A DNA stretch of 64,000 nucleotides from Isoetes taiwanensis (GCA_021234155.1 JAJEKV010000053.1:7829424-7893423), one strand, 5' to 3'; counted from the first letter of the stretch, positions 53,824 through 64,000 are shown. The notes: generated from the letters alone by a model not told the origin. Numbers and translations are program-made.

Positions 53824-56030
53824 AGTTGCTCATTAATTTCTGCATCTAAACAGGGAGAACTCATATCAGCAATTATAGGCCAAGCAGAATTAACCACGAC
53901 TTCCTTATGCGTCTTCATAGCTGCCATTAACACCTTCCTACAACTCGGCGCAAGCTCCAACAATTGACCAAAAGTAATAGAAGGCTGCTGCTTATCTAAA
54001 TCAGTAAGGATATCATATGGTTTCTCTTGTTCCAGATTTAACACTCTTTTAAACTTATGTTTCTTCTCTCTACTCACATGTTTCTTTGGCACGGACAACT
54101 CGTCGTCGATGATTCGCTGCACCACGCTAGGTTGAGGCAGATCCTCCTCATTCTCAAACAATATTTGAGTATCTAAGTCCTCCTCCGGATTTTCCACTGC
54201 GTGATTCGAATTTGCACCTGTAGCTTGAATCCCGGATGTACATGCTGCTTTTGAGACAACCCCATTGAAGTCCTCCGTTTTATTTCTTCGTTCCCAAGCT
54301 TGTCTTCTAGTCTCCACTTGATATGCTGATGCTTCTGGGTTAGTAACAAAAACTGCCCCTGTGTCTATTATTGGCTCCTTCCCTTTACATTCTACATTTT
54401 TCTTCACTGGTGGTAGCCTATGAGGGCAATTATCTTGTGTATGTAGACCTTGGGTTTGACAAATACCACATATAGGCTGATAGCCTACCGGTTTTACAGG
54501 GTTTGGACAGTGAGTTGCAATATGCCCTAGTTCTCCACACCTATAGCATTGAGGAGGTCCTCTTCTAAAGCACGTGGGGCCTAGGATCTCTACTAATAGG
54601 TTGTGGTATGCTAAGAAGGTGTAAGCAAAGACATCATACATCGGTTGTGCTTGATACCCTGAATATTGAGGAGAGGTAACGACTTGAGTTTGGGGTCTTG
54701 TCAACCCAATTCCCATTCCTGGACGTAAATGAAAACACTCCTCTGTCCTATGGTTGGTTTTCCCACAGTTCTGACAAGGAGGAGGTCTGAAACCAGCAGG
54801 TTTAAAATCAGCAGGCGTTGGACATTCGTTTGGAAGGTGGCCATAACCCTTGCATTTAATGCACCACATGTTTGACCTTTCCTTAGAAATTTGAGGCTTA
54901 GATTCTAGCCCCTTCACCCAATTTAACTGCAATTCCGTCATTTGCTTGGTCAGAGTTTCAACTAAATCCTCCTTGACTTTAGCAATTTTGGCATCCACTG
55001 ATAGTTCAGGTCCTGTCATTGGCATAGCTGGCTGAGGCATAATAGAGGCTCCTGCTTGTGTTTTGCTGTAGTCCAAAGTACCCATAGCAGAAGGGAACAT
55101 ATTAAAAGGCATATTGACGAGCGGATTTACCTCTGTTATAGATGGAAACATTGGTGCAGCTGAAGCAACAACTGGTGCCACTCCTCCCAACACGGATGGT
55201 AGAGCCATTCCTGGATGATAATAACGTGCCATTCCAATTTTCGCTTGCTCCCAACTTGATGCTATCATAATGGCTGCTTCTAAAGTACTTGGAGTCTGCC
55301 CCTTTGTAAAAAAACCAATGTCAGGAGGCAGTCCATTAGTAAAATACCTTACTTGATCCTCTGCAGAAGGCGTGGGATCTTTCTTTGCCACCAATCTCCT
55401 AAATCGAATGACATAACTTTGCAAACTTTCTCCAGGTAAGAGTTTGATATAATTTAATTCATCACTCACCCTTTGCGCAAAACCTACGGGCCTGAATGCA
55501 TTTAAAAACCCCTTCCTTAGCTCATCCCAACTTACGAATGGTGTAACATCCTTAGCGGCTCTGTACCACTCTACTGCACCATCTTGTAAAGTTGCTGGAA
55601 ATAGCCGTAACCGCTCAGCGTTGCCATCCTCCTGGTTCGCCTCACTTATGGTCAAAAATGCCTGCACATGTGAATCAGCGTCTATACCTCCTAAGGCAGA
55701 AAATTTTGGGTATCTCATTTTCGTTGGCACTGCCATGCTAGTATTTATTGGTTCTGATATAGTGGGTAAAGAAATAGAACACAACGTACTAGGCTCTAAG
55801 TCAATATTAAACTCTACCTCTGGTTGCTTGCTCTCAGGACTTGGTGTACCTGCAACTGGATGCAATCTCACACTTGTGTGCTGCTCAACTACTAATGGAG
55901 GATGCTCTAAAGATCTCCATAATTTTTCCTTCAATGCACTTCTTTCTTCTCTTTCCTTTGCTCTCAAATTCCGCTCCTCTTGTTGAAGTCTCTTAATCTC
56001 TTCACTTTTCTCTCTTGTTGTAAAATTCAT
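53763..56030 (-). CDS. Gypsy gag with four zinc knuckles
   Basis: The 755-codon frame starts at ATG 56030 (MNFTTREKSEEIKRLQQEER, coiled-coil-like). The retrotransposon gag domain lies at about residues 120-250 (FPATLQDGAVEWYRAA, ELRKGFLNAFRPVG, GESLQSYVIRFRRLV). Four zinc knuckles follow: CIKCKGYGHLPNEC (390-403), CQNCGKTNHRTEEC (419-432), CYRCGELGHIATHC (495-508) and CGICQTQGLHTQDNC (521-535, with one extra residue before H). Plant gag proteins usually have one or two. The rest (540-735) is a charged linker to protease. Gag packages the element RNA; this frame is intact. Confidence 0.9.
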   Translation of the reverse strand: MNFTTREKSEEIKRLQQEERNLRAKEREERSALKEKLWRSLEHPPLVVEQHTSVRLHPVAGTPSPESKQPEVEFNIDLEPSTLCSISLPTISEPINTSMAVPTKMRYPKFSALGGIDADSHVQAFLTISEANQEDGNAERLRLFPATLQDGAVEWYRAAKDVTPFVSWDELRKGFLNAFRPVGFAQRVSDELNYIKLLPGESLQSYVIRFRRLVAKKDPTPSAEDQVRYFTNGLPPDIGFFTKGQTPSTLEAAIMIASSWEQAKIGMARYYHPGMALPSVLGGVAPVVASAAPMFPSITEVNPLVNMPFNMFPSAMGTLDYSKTQAGASIMPQPAMPMTGPELSVDAKIAKVKEDLVETLTKQMTELQLNWVKGLESKPQISKERSNMWCIKCKGYGHLPNECPTPADFKPAGFRPPPCQNCGKTNHRTEECFHLRPGMGIGLTRPQTQVVTSPQYSGYQAQPMYDVFAYTFLAYHNLLVEILGPTCFRRGPPQCYRCGELGHIATHCPNPVKPVGYQPICGICQTQGLHTQDNCPHRLPPVKKNVECKGKEPIIDTGAVFVTNPEASAYQVETRRQAWERRNKTEDFNGVVSKAACTSGIQATGANSNHAVENPEEDLDTQILFENEEDLPQPSVVQRIIDDELSVPKKHVSREKKHKFKRVLNLEQEKPYDILTDLDKQQPSITFGQLLELAPSCRKVLMAAMKTHKEVVVNSAWPIIADMSSPCLDAEINEQLICNCTIDGGRELILCRNQC

Positions 56031-56066
56031 TCACCAGCATTAGTAACCTATAAGCGATTGCCCAAT

Positions 56067-56086
56067 GATTCTCGGAATGCCCCCCA
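56067..56086 (-). other. Possible primer binding site of the gypsy element
   Basis: On the minus strand, six bases after the 5' LTR, TGGGGGGCATTCCGAGAATC begins with TGG and has the GAATC expected of the T-arm of a tRNA, so it fits a tRNA 3' end ending CCA. I cannot say which tRNA. Confidence 0.5.
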
Positions 56087-56092
56087 AAAATA

Positions 56093-57479
56093 TGTCAACA
56101 AGGGCACGAAACCCAAGCCAACAACACGAGTCTAATGGGCAAAGCTAAAGGTAAAAGATGGTGGTCAATATGATCGCGTACTCTCTGCAAGTGCACAGCT
56201 GAAATACTCCTCTTTAGACAATATACAATAACAGAAAACAGATCCGATGAATACTTGTGCCCTGGAGTACTTTAGAACTCAAACTCAGAATTTTTTCTAA
56301 GCACAAATCAGCAACTTACACATTTTTATCACACAACATTTAAACAAAATAGAACATTGCCCATAGATATCAGATTGTTAATGCCACCACAGTTCAAACT
56401 TAATGCCTATGATGGAAAGAAAAAGCAAGACACTGATGATCAACATTCAATAGAATTAATTGACACAATTTCAGCCTGCTAGAACATTTTTTTCAGAGAA
56501 TAAATTTCATTTTTTGCAGCCTATCCACAGGGCATGTACTTGAATCCATTCACATCCACTTTAAAATTGTGAAAACTCTTTTCAATTAATAATGCCATTC
56601 AGTTCACAAACATAATCAGCACAATAGTTATGCTTATCTTCCCACACAGTCATTCATCTACTAAATTTCTTGCAACAGTAAAACATTACAGACCTTCTTC
56701 TCTATTCTTCAAGTTCTCTTCCCTACTGACCTCTCAGGCTGGGCAGCTTCCCGCTCCTCCTAAACGACCTGGGTCCTTTTTCCTTCTCAAAATCTGCCTT
56801 AAAAAACCTCCACGACCTTTCTCCTTCTCTCTTCTGCACCAAATCGGCTGCTCTCCTTCCATTTCCGGCTGCTCCCCTTCCATTTCCGGCTGCTCCCCTT
56901 CCATTTCGGCTCACCTTCTCTTCCAAAAACGTGGGAATTGACCTAATCCAGACCTTTGGACTTCAAAAAAATTGGCCCTTTGGATTTCCCATGGGTCTGC
57001 TCCTTTTCCATGTTGCATGTGGGTTGCATGCATCTCCTAGGTAGTGTACATATCAACATGAATGCTTCCAAGCATTACAGCTACTTGAAGCCCTCTTTTT
57101 TTTAACCTGCTCATGGATTCTCATACCATAATCTATAGCTCCTATGCTGCCGCGTGATCAGAAAATGCTTAAAAATGCGACCTTGTCTGACTGCATTTTT
57201 CCATGTTGCATTATCTCAAAAATATCTAGAGCATATATGAAGCACATGTACCTCTTGTGGGTTTTCAATCATGCCACATGCTTTTAAGGTGCTAAAAATT
57301 AGTCACGCTAGCCTTTGACCTTAGACGCCACAACCAAGCTGGCAACACCGGTCAAAATATCAAAGATTTGCCATAAAATAAAGTTCTGCTCCATTTGAAT
57401 GCATAGGAACGTCACAACACCATCTTTTTATGATGACTTTGTTAAAAAGTCTGTTGCGCAATGCTTTGACCGCACAACA
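56093..57479 (-). repeat. 5' LTR of the Tat/Athila-like gypsy element
   Basis: 1387 bases, same ends as the 3' LTR and followed by ACCCC at 57480-57484. Compare cactgg-type sites such as taatccagacc (here) with taatccggacc in the other LTR. The triple ccttccatttccggctgctc repeat is present as in the partner. Confidence 0.9.
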
Positions 57480-57484
57480 ACCCC

Positions 57485-58497
57485 CGCATCCATACCCGAC
57501 TTACTCGCCCTAAATCTACTCAAAGTACAGGATGCCCCATGCGGGTCACACCTCTGTACCCAGGGAGTGTCAGACCCATACCCGGCCTGGATCGCGCCTA
57601 GCTCACTGGCCGGCTATTAGGCCTAGTCCACTGTAGGAGTCTCAGGAGCCTTTTATGTTTGTGCAAGACCCCACCCCCACTTCGCCACTGTGTCCCTTGT
57701 TTGGTGCTAAGTTCCATAGCATCCACGACTCGGTGGGCTCTTGTGCACAGGCCGCATTTAATGGGAATATTACAGGGCTCTATCTAGGAGCATACTATCA
57801 TACATGAGCTCAGAGGTCTCTACCCCCTTTATTTCCCCCATTTCCAGAGTAAGACTATGCAAAGAACTATCAATCCATCCTTTGAGAGCAAATCCAGAAT
57901 CAGAATATAAAGAGAACTTACCTTTACAACCAAGGGTTAGTTCCTACGAGTAAAACACAGAGAGAACAGACAAAACAACACAACAAGTGCCCAAAAGGGG
58001 CGCTACCCTAGAATATCAGCCTATACTAGCCACCTACCCGAGTTCCTGCTAGATCCGTTATCGTTTGGCGCCTCCATCTTCTTGGAACTTGACGTTTAGC
58101 TCTGGCTACACAGGTACGTGCTAGGCAAGGGTGGCGCTCAGCTGGGTGAAGGTAGGTAGGCGCTCAGCTCCTCAAAGGTGGCGCTCCACTCCTCCTGGTC
58201 GATTATGGCTGATATGGGGGGTAGTGATCCACCTTGATGCCTCCAATTAGCATCACCATGTTAGCCAATCGATTTTGGCCAAGTGGCACCTTCCCAAACC
58301 ATAATTAACTTAATTATCCCTTTTACATATTAATTCCTTAATTATAGGTTATTATCCTTAATAATTAAATTAGCATAGCTAATTTAATCCCTTTTAGGTC
58401 AACCCCCTAGGTTACCATACCCCATGGTGGCGTATCTATACTCGGTGACGTGTCAATATATTTATACGTATATCGTATAAATACTTGGAACGTCACA
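57485..58497 (-). repeat. Chromovirus 3' LTR, right part, with polypurine tract beside it
   Basis: This continues the LTR interrupted at 41919 and ends AACGTCACA at 58497. Next to it, ttctcccctcctt (58498-58510) is on the minus strand a purine-rich tract directly before the LTR, as required for plus-strand priming. The LTR contains short ggtggcgctca words in tandem near 58130-58190. Confidence 0.75.
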
Positions 58498-58510
58498 TTC
58501 TCCCCTCCTT

Positions 58511-59083
58511 AGAATTAATGCTGTCCTCAGCATTGGGGTTAGATACAAATGTAGTAAATGACATTATGAAGGAAGGGAATTCCTTATTTCAGAAGATAAT
58601 ATATTAAAACTTCAAAGTTTAAAACAGTTTAAGCACCGAAGTGCAGTTCACATGATTATCATAAGCAACAAGTTCAAGGACCGAAGTCCAATATTAAATA
58701 ACAGGGTAACAATAAGGAACTACATGTAAACACCATGAAAACTGGAAAAGTCGGCCCATCAGCAACCCTCTATACATGGGCAGGTCACGTACTGCTCACT
58801 GGCCTGCACATGTCAATATGTCAGTTTATATAGATAAAATAATTAGGTTGTGGTTGAAGGGTCCACCCCCTATAAGAAATAAAAGAAAATTTATCTACAA
58901 GGAACCTATCATGCCTATGGTTCGCAATTCATTGCGGCGTAAGGAATGGTCAAGTTCCTATTATAGCCAAGATGAATGCGGCTATGAACTACATGCTTTA
59001 CAAGCAGTTCGCGGTCGTGTCCACATTGACAGTACACCACGTCCTAAGGAACACGAAGGTGATCCCATCATCGGCAACTGTTG
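58511..59083 (-). other. Chromovirus region between integrase and polypurine tract
   Basis: No minus-strand frame is conserved here. Plus-strand frames (58776-59160) show no motif and are regarded as chance. This is the usual untranslated 3' part of the element. Confidence 0.4.
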
Positions 59084-59730
59084 TTAACTACGATGCATGT
59101 ACCCCTCTACTGATTTTCGGCGAATCAAGCCTTCAAGCTTACCGCCGGGAGCGGGGTTGATAGCATCGTTGAAGGTGCGGCCTTGAGATTCACGCATGAA
59201 GTCCGGATAGTGCTTCTCAAGGTCTGTTTCCATCACCCACGTAGCATCCTCTACTGGCAAGTGTTTCCACTTGACCAAGTATTGCAGCATATGGGTCCTC
59301 CGAGTCTGCTTATATGCTCGATCAAGAAGAGCTTCAGGCACTATATCCAAATGCTCTTCTGCCATTTCCAGTAGGGTGGGTGTATCCAAGATCTCCTCTG
59401 GATCTGGGGTGTGCTGCTTTAGAAGACTCACATGGAAGACCCTATGGATCTTCAAGTGAGGTGGCAATTCGAGGCGATATGCCTGTTCCCCAACACGTTC
59501 AGTGATCTTGAACGGGCCAGCCCATCTAGGTGCCAACTTCTTGCAGTTACCAATTTTAAGCTTGGCTTGTTTCACTTTAATCTTAAGCCAAACTGATTCA
59601 CCCACCTGGAAGATTCGTGGGGTCCTGTGCTTATCGGCTACACTCTTCTGGCGACTGCGTGCAGCTAATAGGTACCCACGAACTTCTTCAACGAGAGCTT
59701 GCATTTCCAAGAGGAGTTGCTGAGAAACCT
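59084..59730 (-). CDS. Chromovirus integrase C-terminus with chromodomain, partial
   Basis: About 215 codons are open. From the truncated N-terminal side they read LEMQALVEEVRGYLLAARSR and then DKHRTPRIFQVGESVWLK (integrase C-terminal region), WAGPFKITERVGEQAYRLEL (the GPY/F module) and HRVFHVSLLKQH. Residues about 143-191 form a chromodomain: MLQYLVKWKHLPVEDATW, then LEKHYPDF. Chromodomains steer chromovirus integration to marked chromatin such as H3K9-methylated nucleosomes. The frame has no internal stop, but the upstream polyprotein is cut at about 59730 by an unrelated repeat. Confidence 0.85.
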
Positions 59731-60980
59731 TTCTAGAGCCTAGTTGCACTCAACAGAAACCGACAACACCAAACAACCATGCTAATGAGCCATAGGAGCC
59801 CTCCTCTTTATTTCCAAACAAAGATACAACATAATCTTAAAACACTCCCAACAAAAACCCTCATGCCCACCGGCCTTTTTAGGTGTACACAATAACCTTT
59901 TCAGGTGTACAAGAATAATCAGCTACCATTAGACAAATCTGTGTAACAATTGATAACAAAGCTATAATGAAGATTTGTAAAGCTTCGTCTCCATCATTGG
60001 CAACGACGACCCCAACCTCGCACAAGAGGCCCCTCCCAAAGAAATCAGAGCGAGGAATAAGTGCAGCCAAGCTAACAAACCTCGAACTATAACTTGCAAA
60101 AACCACCAATCCAAACCACCAATCCAACATCCACTGGGCACGAGGGCCCTATACCAGGCATGAGTGCCATCAAACCTATGTCACAAGGAGCAACACCCAT
60201 AGCATGAGGGCTCAGGAAAAGAGGGCCACTACAGCACCAATACCTGTACTTGGCACGGGGACCACCAACCATCGTAGGAGGACTCTAGACCAAAACAATA
60301 ACAAGCATAAAGGCCACCATCTCTTTGGCACAAGGACCACCACAACATTACTACAACCCTCAACGAGAGAAAGGCATGCCAAAAACGAATAATCACTCCA
60401 GAAAGGAAAGCCACTACAATAACAAAACGTAAACTTGGCAAAAAGACCGCCAGTCATTGTAAAGCGCTCAAGAACAACAATAAAAATACTAAACATATAT
60501 GCTAAAATCCAAAGGGGAAAACACTACACCCCTGAATGAAAGAAAGACTTGAATACAAAGGCATGCCAGAAAAGACCACCAACCATGAAAAGAGAATCAC
60601 TGCAACATCAACACTTGGCACGAGGACCACCAACCCTTACAAAAGAACTCAAGACCAGCAACAATCCGAGCGGTGCTACTTCTGTAAAACAAAGAAATGA
60701 CAACACAGAACTAGTAACCAAATAGAGGGACACCTAAGAATCATAAGGCACGCAAAGGTACAAGAGGGTGGGAGGGGTGGGGGACAAGCGACCAAAGGAG
60801 GAGAGGCTCGAAAACGGCTGATAGAGACAAACGAGGAGGAAACACACTTAAATACTCTAGGGGGCCACGCCAACTAGCCTCAAGAAGCGGATTTATCTGC
60901 TTATCTCGAAACGCAGATAAATCATACTTCTAGAGCCTAGTTGCACTCAACAGAAACCGACAACACCAAACAACCATGCT
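59731..60980. repeat. 1.2-kb segment bounded by an exact 53-base direct repeat
   Basis: ttctagagcctagttgcact (continuing to catgct) stands at 59731-59783 and 60928-60980 without a mismatch over 53 bases. The left copy cuts the chromovirus coding sequence; the right copy starts sequence that runs towards the window end. The interior is non-coding. The repeats lack TG...CA ends and no target duplication is seen, so it is not a standard LTR. Two insertions of one element family, sharing the same end, is a possible reading. Confidence 0.75.
60130..60670. repeat. Degenerate minisatellite around ggcacgaggaccaccaacc
   Basis: Copies at about 60136, 60254, 60330, 60436, 60570 and 60617 share (g)gcac-aggaccaccaacca followed by agga/gaactcaagaccaacaacaa. 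Spacing varies from about 50 to 130 bases. It lies inside the segment bounded by the 53-base repeats. Confidence 0.6.
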
Positions 60981-63900
60981 GAAAAAAAGAGGCAGAAAAG
61001 AAATAACTCAATGACCTCATCTCACAGAGTTCAATAACCAGCCCTAACAAGGTAATGACAAAAGGGTTGTTATGAAGGCCAATAGCTACTCAACATCAAC
61101 ACTTAAGCATATACGACAAAAGAAGAAAGGATTCAATGCCACAACTTAAAACTATAGAATCAAAGGAAACTCTCTACCAACAAGTAAAAGAGCAAGGAGC
61201 TAAGAGCAAGCGATCTACACATTAAGCATAATCGCTTTAAAACCTCCATGGTCAGAGTAAACACCCTCAAACCAACTCATTCAAGGGTCCTTGAAAGATG
61301 CAATCTTGCAATCTTAAGAGCATTTAAATCTCAAGACATCAGATTATGCTTCTCATGTGCCAACCAATTGTTGCAAAGATGACACTAAATTGTCCCAAGC
61401 TAACAAATAATTACGCCCTATGAAATACAAAAGGGAACATCTAAACTTATAAATTCAAGAAGAGAGCATCCTTACCCTTCAAACAATGCAAATCTAAAGC
61501 ATGAAAACACCACAACAAAACTTAAGAAGTTTGCAAAACTGAGCAACTAGACTCGTACAAAGGACTTGCACAAATGGAAACTAACAAAAGATGAAATTAT
61601 AGATCCACACATGCAAAGGAGCTCTTTCACCAAGAACTCTTTCACCAAGAACTTACATAATTAAAGTCAAGTAACCTCCACCAAAACATCAGTCAAAGTT
61701 CAAACCTAAAGGACAAACCCTAAATAGTGCTCAAGGAAAATTCAAATAACAGACCAACGTCTAGAAATCAGGAAGCTCACGCCCTGCAAATATGTGATAG
61801 AAAACATGCAAAAAGGAAAAAGTAAGACCCTGTGCGACTTCTCTTCATAGACAAAGGCAACTTGGGGTATGGATTCAAATGTCTATTCTCTAAAAAGGAG
61901 GGAGTGCATCAAAATAGCCCACGACTATAACCCATGGCACATTTAGTGAACATGAAAGCTCTATAACCTCCATAGCCCTTAAAAACACCATAAGCCCAAG
62001 AAAGTAAATCATACAAGGGTTCTGCCAAAGTTGCAATGCTAACATTTAAACTAAACGCATTAAACCGACAAGATCAACCGACTCTTGTACAGAGGAGTAA
62101 TCTAAAAACAAAGCTGACCAGACTACACCATAAGCTCCAATAAAGTAAATCATACAAGGGTTCCTCCAACGTTGCAAAGCTAACATTCAAACTAAATGCA
62201 TTATTAAACCCACCTAGACCAACCAACTCTTGTACAGAGGAGTAATCTAAAAAAAACAAACGCTGACCAGATGAAAATGTGAAGCATATAGAAGAGAAAT
62301 TGTGGATAGTTAGTTACACATCAACGACCGTATGCCAATATCAACCCTCTCAAAATCGAGCATAGCTAAATGGTAAAGATGCAAAAATCAACATACTAGG
62401 GTTCAAAAGGTCCAAATATTTAAAAAGTGACCCTACAAGAAAGGTTCAAAAACCTAGAACAGCAAATCTATTGATGTAGATGAACTCAGAATACGAGCAC
62501 AACTAAGAGCCATATAATAAGATTAGGAGCCACAACATAAGATGAGACATGCATAACAACAAACCCTAAGGCACAGTCCATAAATGTGTGAATCAAGGAA
62601 AAAGCAATTAGTAGGCAAGGACCTAGAACCATGATGTTGGTGCCCTACAAATGTGTGATACAAAAGATGCATACAAAGGAAAACTAAAACCCTATGCGAC
62701 TAGATTGCTCCATATAAAAGGCAACTTGGGGTCCAGATACAAACAACTAATCCTTGGAATGGAGGGGAGTAGACCGATGCTTCGAGACCAATCTACATCA
62801 AGAATAACTTGAGACAAAGAAGGCCAGAAATACTTGCAAAGAAAGCAAAATTTTAAAAAACCAAATCAAGTGCCACTGACCAATATAATTAATCTTGAGC
62901 ACCGTATGCTGACCTTAAGGTTGCATCTCAAATGAAAAAGGTAACAGCTCAATTTAAATGAAATGAACGAGGTAAAATATAGCGTCCTCCTCTAAGAACC
63001 TGTAAGTCAATGGTGCCCCAACACCTAAGGTAGTTCAAGTGCCTCAAAAATAGATGGATAAGAAACTTAAATTGCTCACTATAACCACGTGCATGATGCC
63101 CCAAGTGCATTCTAGATGAAGACCGCCACACTGCAATATCAAAAGAACAATAAAAAGGGTGCCAAAGACAATTGGGATGAAATGCAAAGGCAAAGATACC
63201 CAAGGTAGAGTGCAAGACTGTGCATGGAAAATCACGTACAAATCATGGTAGTGCTAACACAACCACAGTATTAACCACACTACTTCAGCGGCAAATATCC
63301 ACCCGAGTGCCAAATAAACAAAAATGAAACCAACAATCAAGCTAGTCAAGAAAGTTAAACTGAAACAACATAATAGTGACGCACTCTAATGACACTTAAA
63401 AATGCACTCTAATGACACGTAAAATGCACTGCAAAATGCAAATACAGCCCAGATATTGCTCCACAAATACAAGGCACGGATTGCATAACTGGTACCACAA
63501 ACTTGAAAACTTGGATCCCGTAAAGCCTCAACCCAAGAGCCACTTGCAGAATTACTAGACCTAACAGAAGCATTTGCCTGACAACTGCCAACGCTGCTAC
63601 AACATGATTTTACACCTAGTTTGAAATAAAACTTTATGGCCCGTGCCAGGTTGGAATGACCTTGTACTTGTCTTACCAAAACTAAAGCATCTCAAGCTCC
63701 CAACAAAGCAAGGGACACATCTATGTCAACAGGCTTATAGGATTCTGCTCCTGCTGTCAGCATTAAATGCTAAATCTGCAAACTTGAATTGTGCAAAAGT
63801 ACTTAGACTCCAAGGAAACAAAAAGATGGTAGCGAAGACGATGCACTAAAATAGAACAACCAGGCCATGAGGCTATAAACAAAATATTTTCTATATTCCA

Positions 63901-64000
63901 ATGGCTCAAAACTAGAGGCTGCCATAAGAGCTTCCCAGCACAAAATGTGACCATATACAGAAGCGAGGAATCTATAGAACACTTGCATAACATTGATCAC
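60981..64000. other. Non-coding repeat region without recognisable gene
   Basis: A- and C-rich plus strand with no frame beyond 100 codons and no domain. It holds a tandem pair of about 140 bases (61988-62127, 62128-62273; aagtaaatcatacaagggtt and ctcttgtacagaggagtaat). A dispersed pair of about 120 bases also occurs (61785-61905 and 62642-62765; caaatrtgtgata, aaggcaacttgggg), as does a 16-base doublet ctctttcaccaagaa at 61622-61653. It could be the interior of one large non-autonomous element. Confidence 0.5.
61988..62273. repeat. Tandem duplication of about 140 bases
   Basis: Copy 1 starts ccataagcccaagaaagtaa, copy 2 ccataagctccaataaagta. Both run through catacaagggtt, ttgcaa-gctaacatt and ctcttgtacagaggagtaat to gctgaccaga. 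They differ by about one base in eight and by short indels. Confidence 0.8.

Larger units (their letters stand above)
41915..57484 (-). mobile_element. Full-length Ty3-gypsy element without chromodomain (Tat/Athila-like), TSD ACCCC
   Basis: Two LTRs (41920-43309, 56093-57479) begin and end with the TG...CA rule and are flanked by ACCCC at 41915-41919 and 57480-57484. Between them, on the minus strand, lie primer site, gag, protease, reverse transcriptase, RNase H and integrase in gypsy order, interrupted by a copia element. The chromodomain is absent, which together with the long gag and the integrase end (WTGPYQVKQI) suggests the Tat/Athila side of Ty3-gypsy. Without the copia insert it is about 10.1 kb. 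Frameshifts separate most domains. Confidence 0.9.
41264..59730 (-). mobile_element. Chromodomain Ty3-gypsy (chromovirus) remnant, host of the retrotransposon nest
   Basis: The 3' part of a minus-strand Ty3-gypsy element comprises its 3' LTR (41269-41919 plus 57485-58497), its polypurine tract, and the integrase C-terminus with chromodomain (59084-59730). A second gypsy element splits its LTR. Its coding sequence stops at about 59730, where a different repeat begins, so gag, protease, reverse transcriptase and 5' LTR are missing or lie beyond the window. It is the oldest layer of the nest. Confidence 0.75.

Noticed and set aside
53606-53836. Plus-strand frames opposite gypsy and copia coding sequences (for example 51366-51803, 55621-55986, 47646-48056 minus)
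   Set aside because: They are antisense shadows of strongly matching retrotransposon genes.
58776-59160. Plus-strand frames opposite the chromovirus 3' part
   Set aside because: No family motif, and they lie in the untranslated 3' region of the minus-strand element and opposite the chromodomain.
59731-60980. Standard LTR retrotransposon or TRIM bounded by the 53-base repeats
   Set aside because: The repeats do not start TG and end CA, no primer site or polypurine tract is adjacent, and flanking bases show no target duplication.

Overview
The window looks like nuclear DNA of a vascular plant with a large, repeat-rich genome. Three things support this: plant-type (TTTAGGG) telomere repeats at 4312-4360, plant-only gene families (dirigent protein, RAV/NGATHA-type B3 domain), and plant transposable elements (En/Spm-CACTA, Ty3-gypsy with chromodomain, Ty1-copia with an initiator-Met primer site). 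I cannot name the species. I see no rRNA, tRNA or CRISPR locus. The only host gene that reads intact is an intronless dirigent-like gene at 31400-31909 on the minus strand. Nearly everything else is transposon, gene fragment or non-coding repeat.

Layout. 1-3.2 kb: fragments of host-like genes (an unrecognised ORF, a broken SNF2/RAD5-type helicase exon, a broken B3 domain) and two very regular clusters of heat-shock-element motifs. About 3.2-10 kb: a decayed CACTA element (CACTA-1) with palindromic subterminal repeats, a TATA box, a leader with three copies of a 60-bp module, a block of telomere repeats, a transposase-associated zinc exon, a SET-domain-like segment, a TNP2 transposase with DUF4218- and DUF4216-like parts, and a MITE inserted into the transposase. 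10.6-20.96 kb: the 5' tip of another CACTA element, followed by a GC-rich tandem array of 1.06-1.14 kb units in two unit types. 20.98-28.51 kb: a complete CACTA element (CACTA-2) with terminal repeats and a CTT target duplication. It carries the same leader module, an 800-bp pyrimidine tract, a kinase-like segment that has lost its catalytic residues, and an intron-containing TNPA/Transposase_24-like gene. 28.5-41.3 kb: mostly non-coding, with the dirigent gene, a 5' remnant of a second dirigent copy, MITE-like inverted repeats and local tandem duplications. 41.3-59.7 kb: three nested retrotransposons. A chromodomain Ty3-gypsy element is split in its 3' LTR by a non-chromodomain Ty3-gypsy element (TSD ACCCC), whose integrase is in turn split by a Ty1-copia element (TSD ATAAT, identical 576-bp LTRs). 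59.7-64 kb: non-coding repeats, including an exact 53-bp direct repeat.

How the parts relate. CACTA-1 carries the TNP2 catalytic transposase and CACTA-2 carries a TNPA-like accessory gene. The two share the leader module and the cgtcgcatgcgacg-type palindrome, so they are probably one family with complementary, damaged gene sets. Each also carries a host-like domain (SET, kinase-like). The retrotransposon nest gives a clear order: chromovirus oldest, then the second gypsy element, then copia. Copies of the same sequence (gypsy LTR pair, tandem units) differ mainly by short indels at CG and CHG sites. This may be a methylation-linked consensus error rather than real divergence, so all frameshifts in this window should be read with caution.
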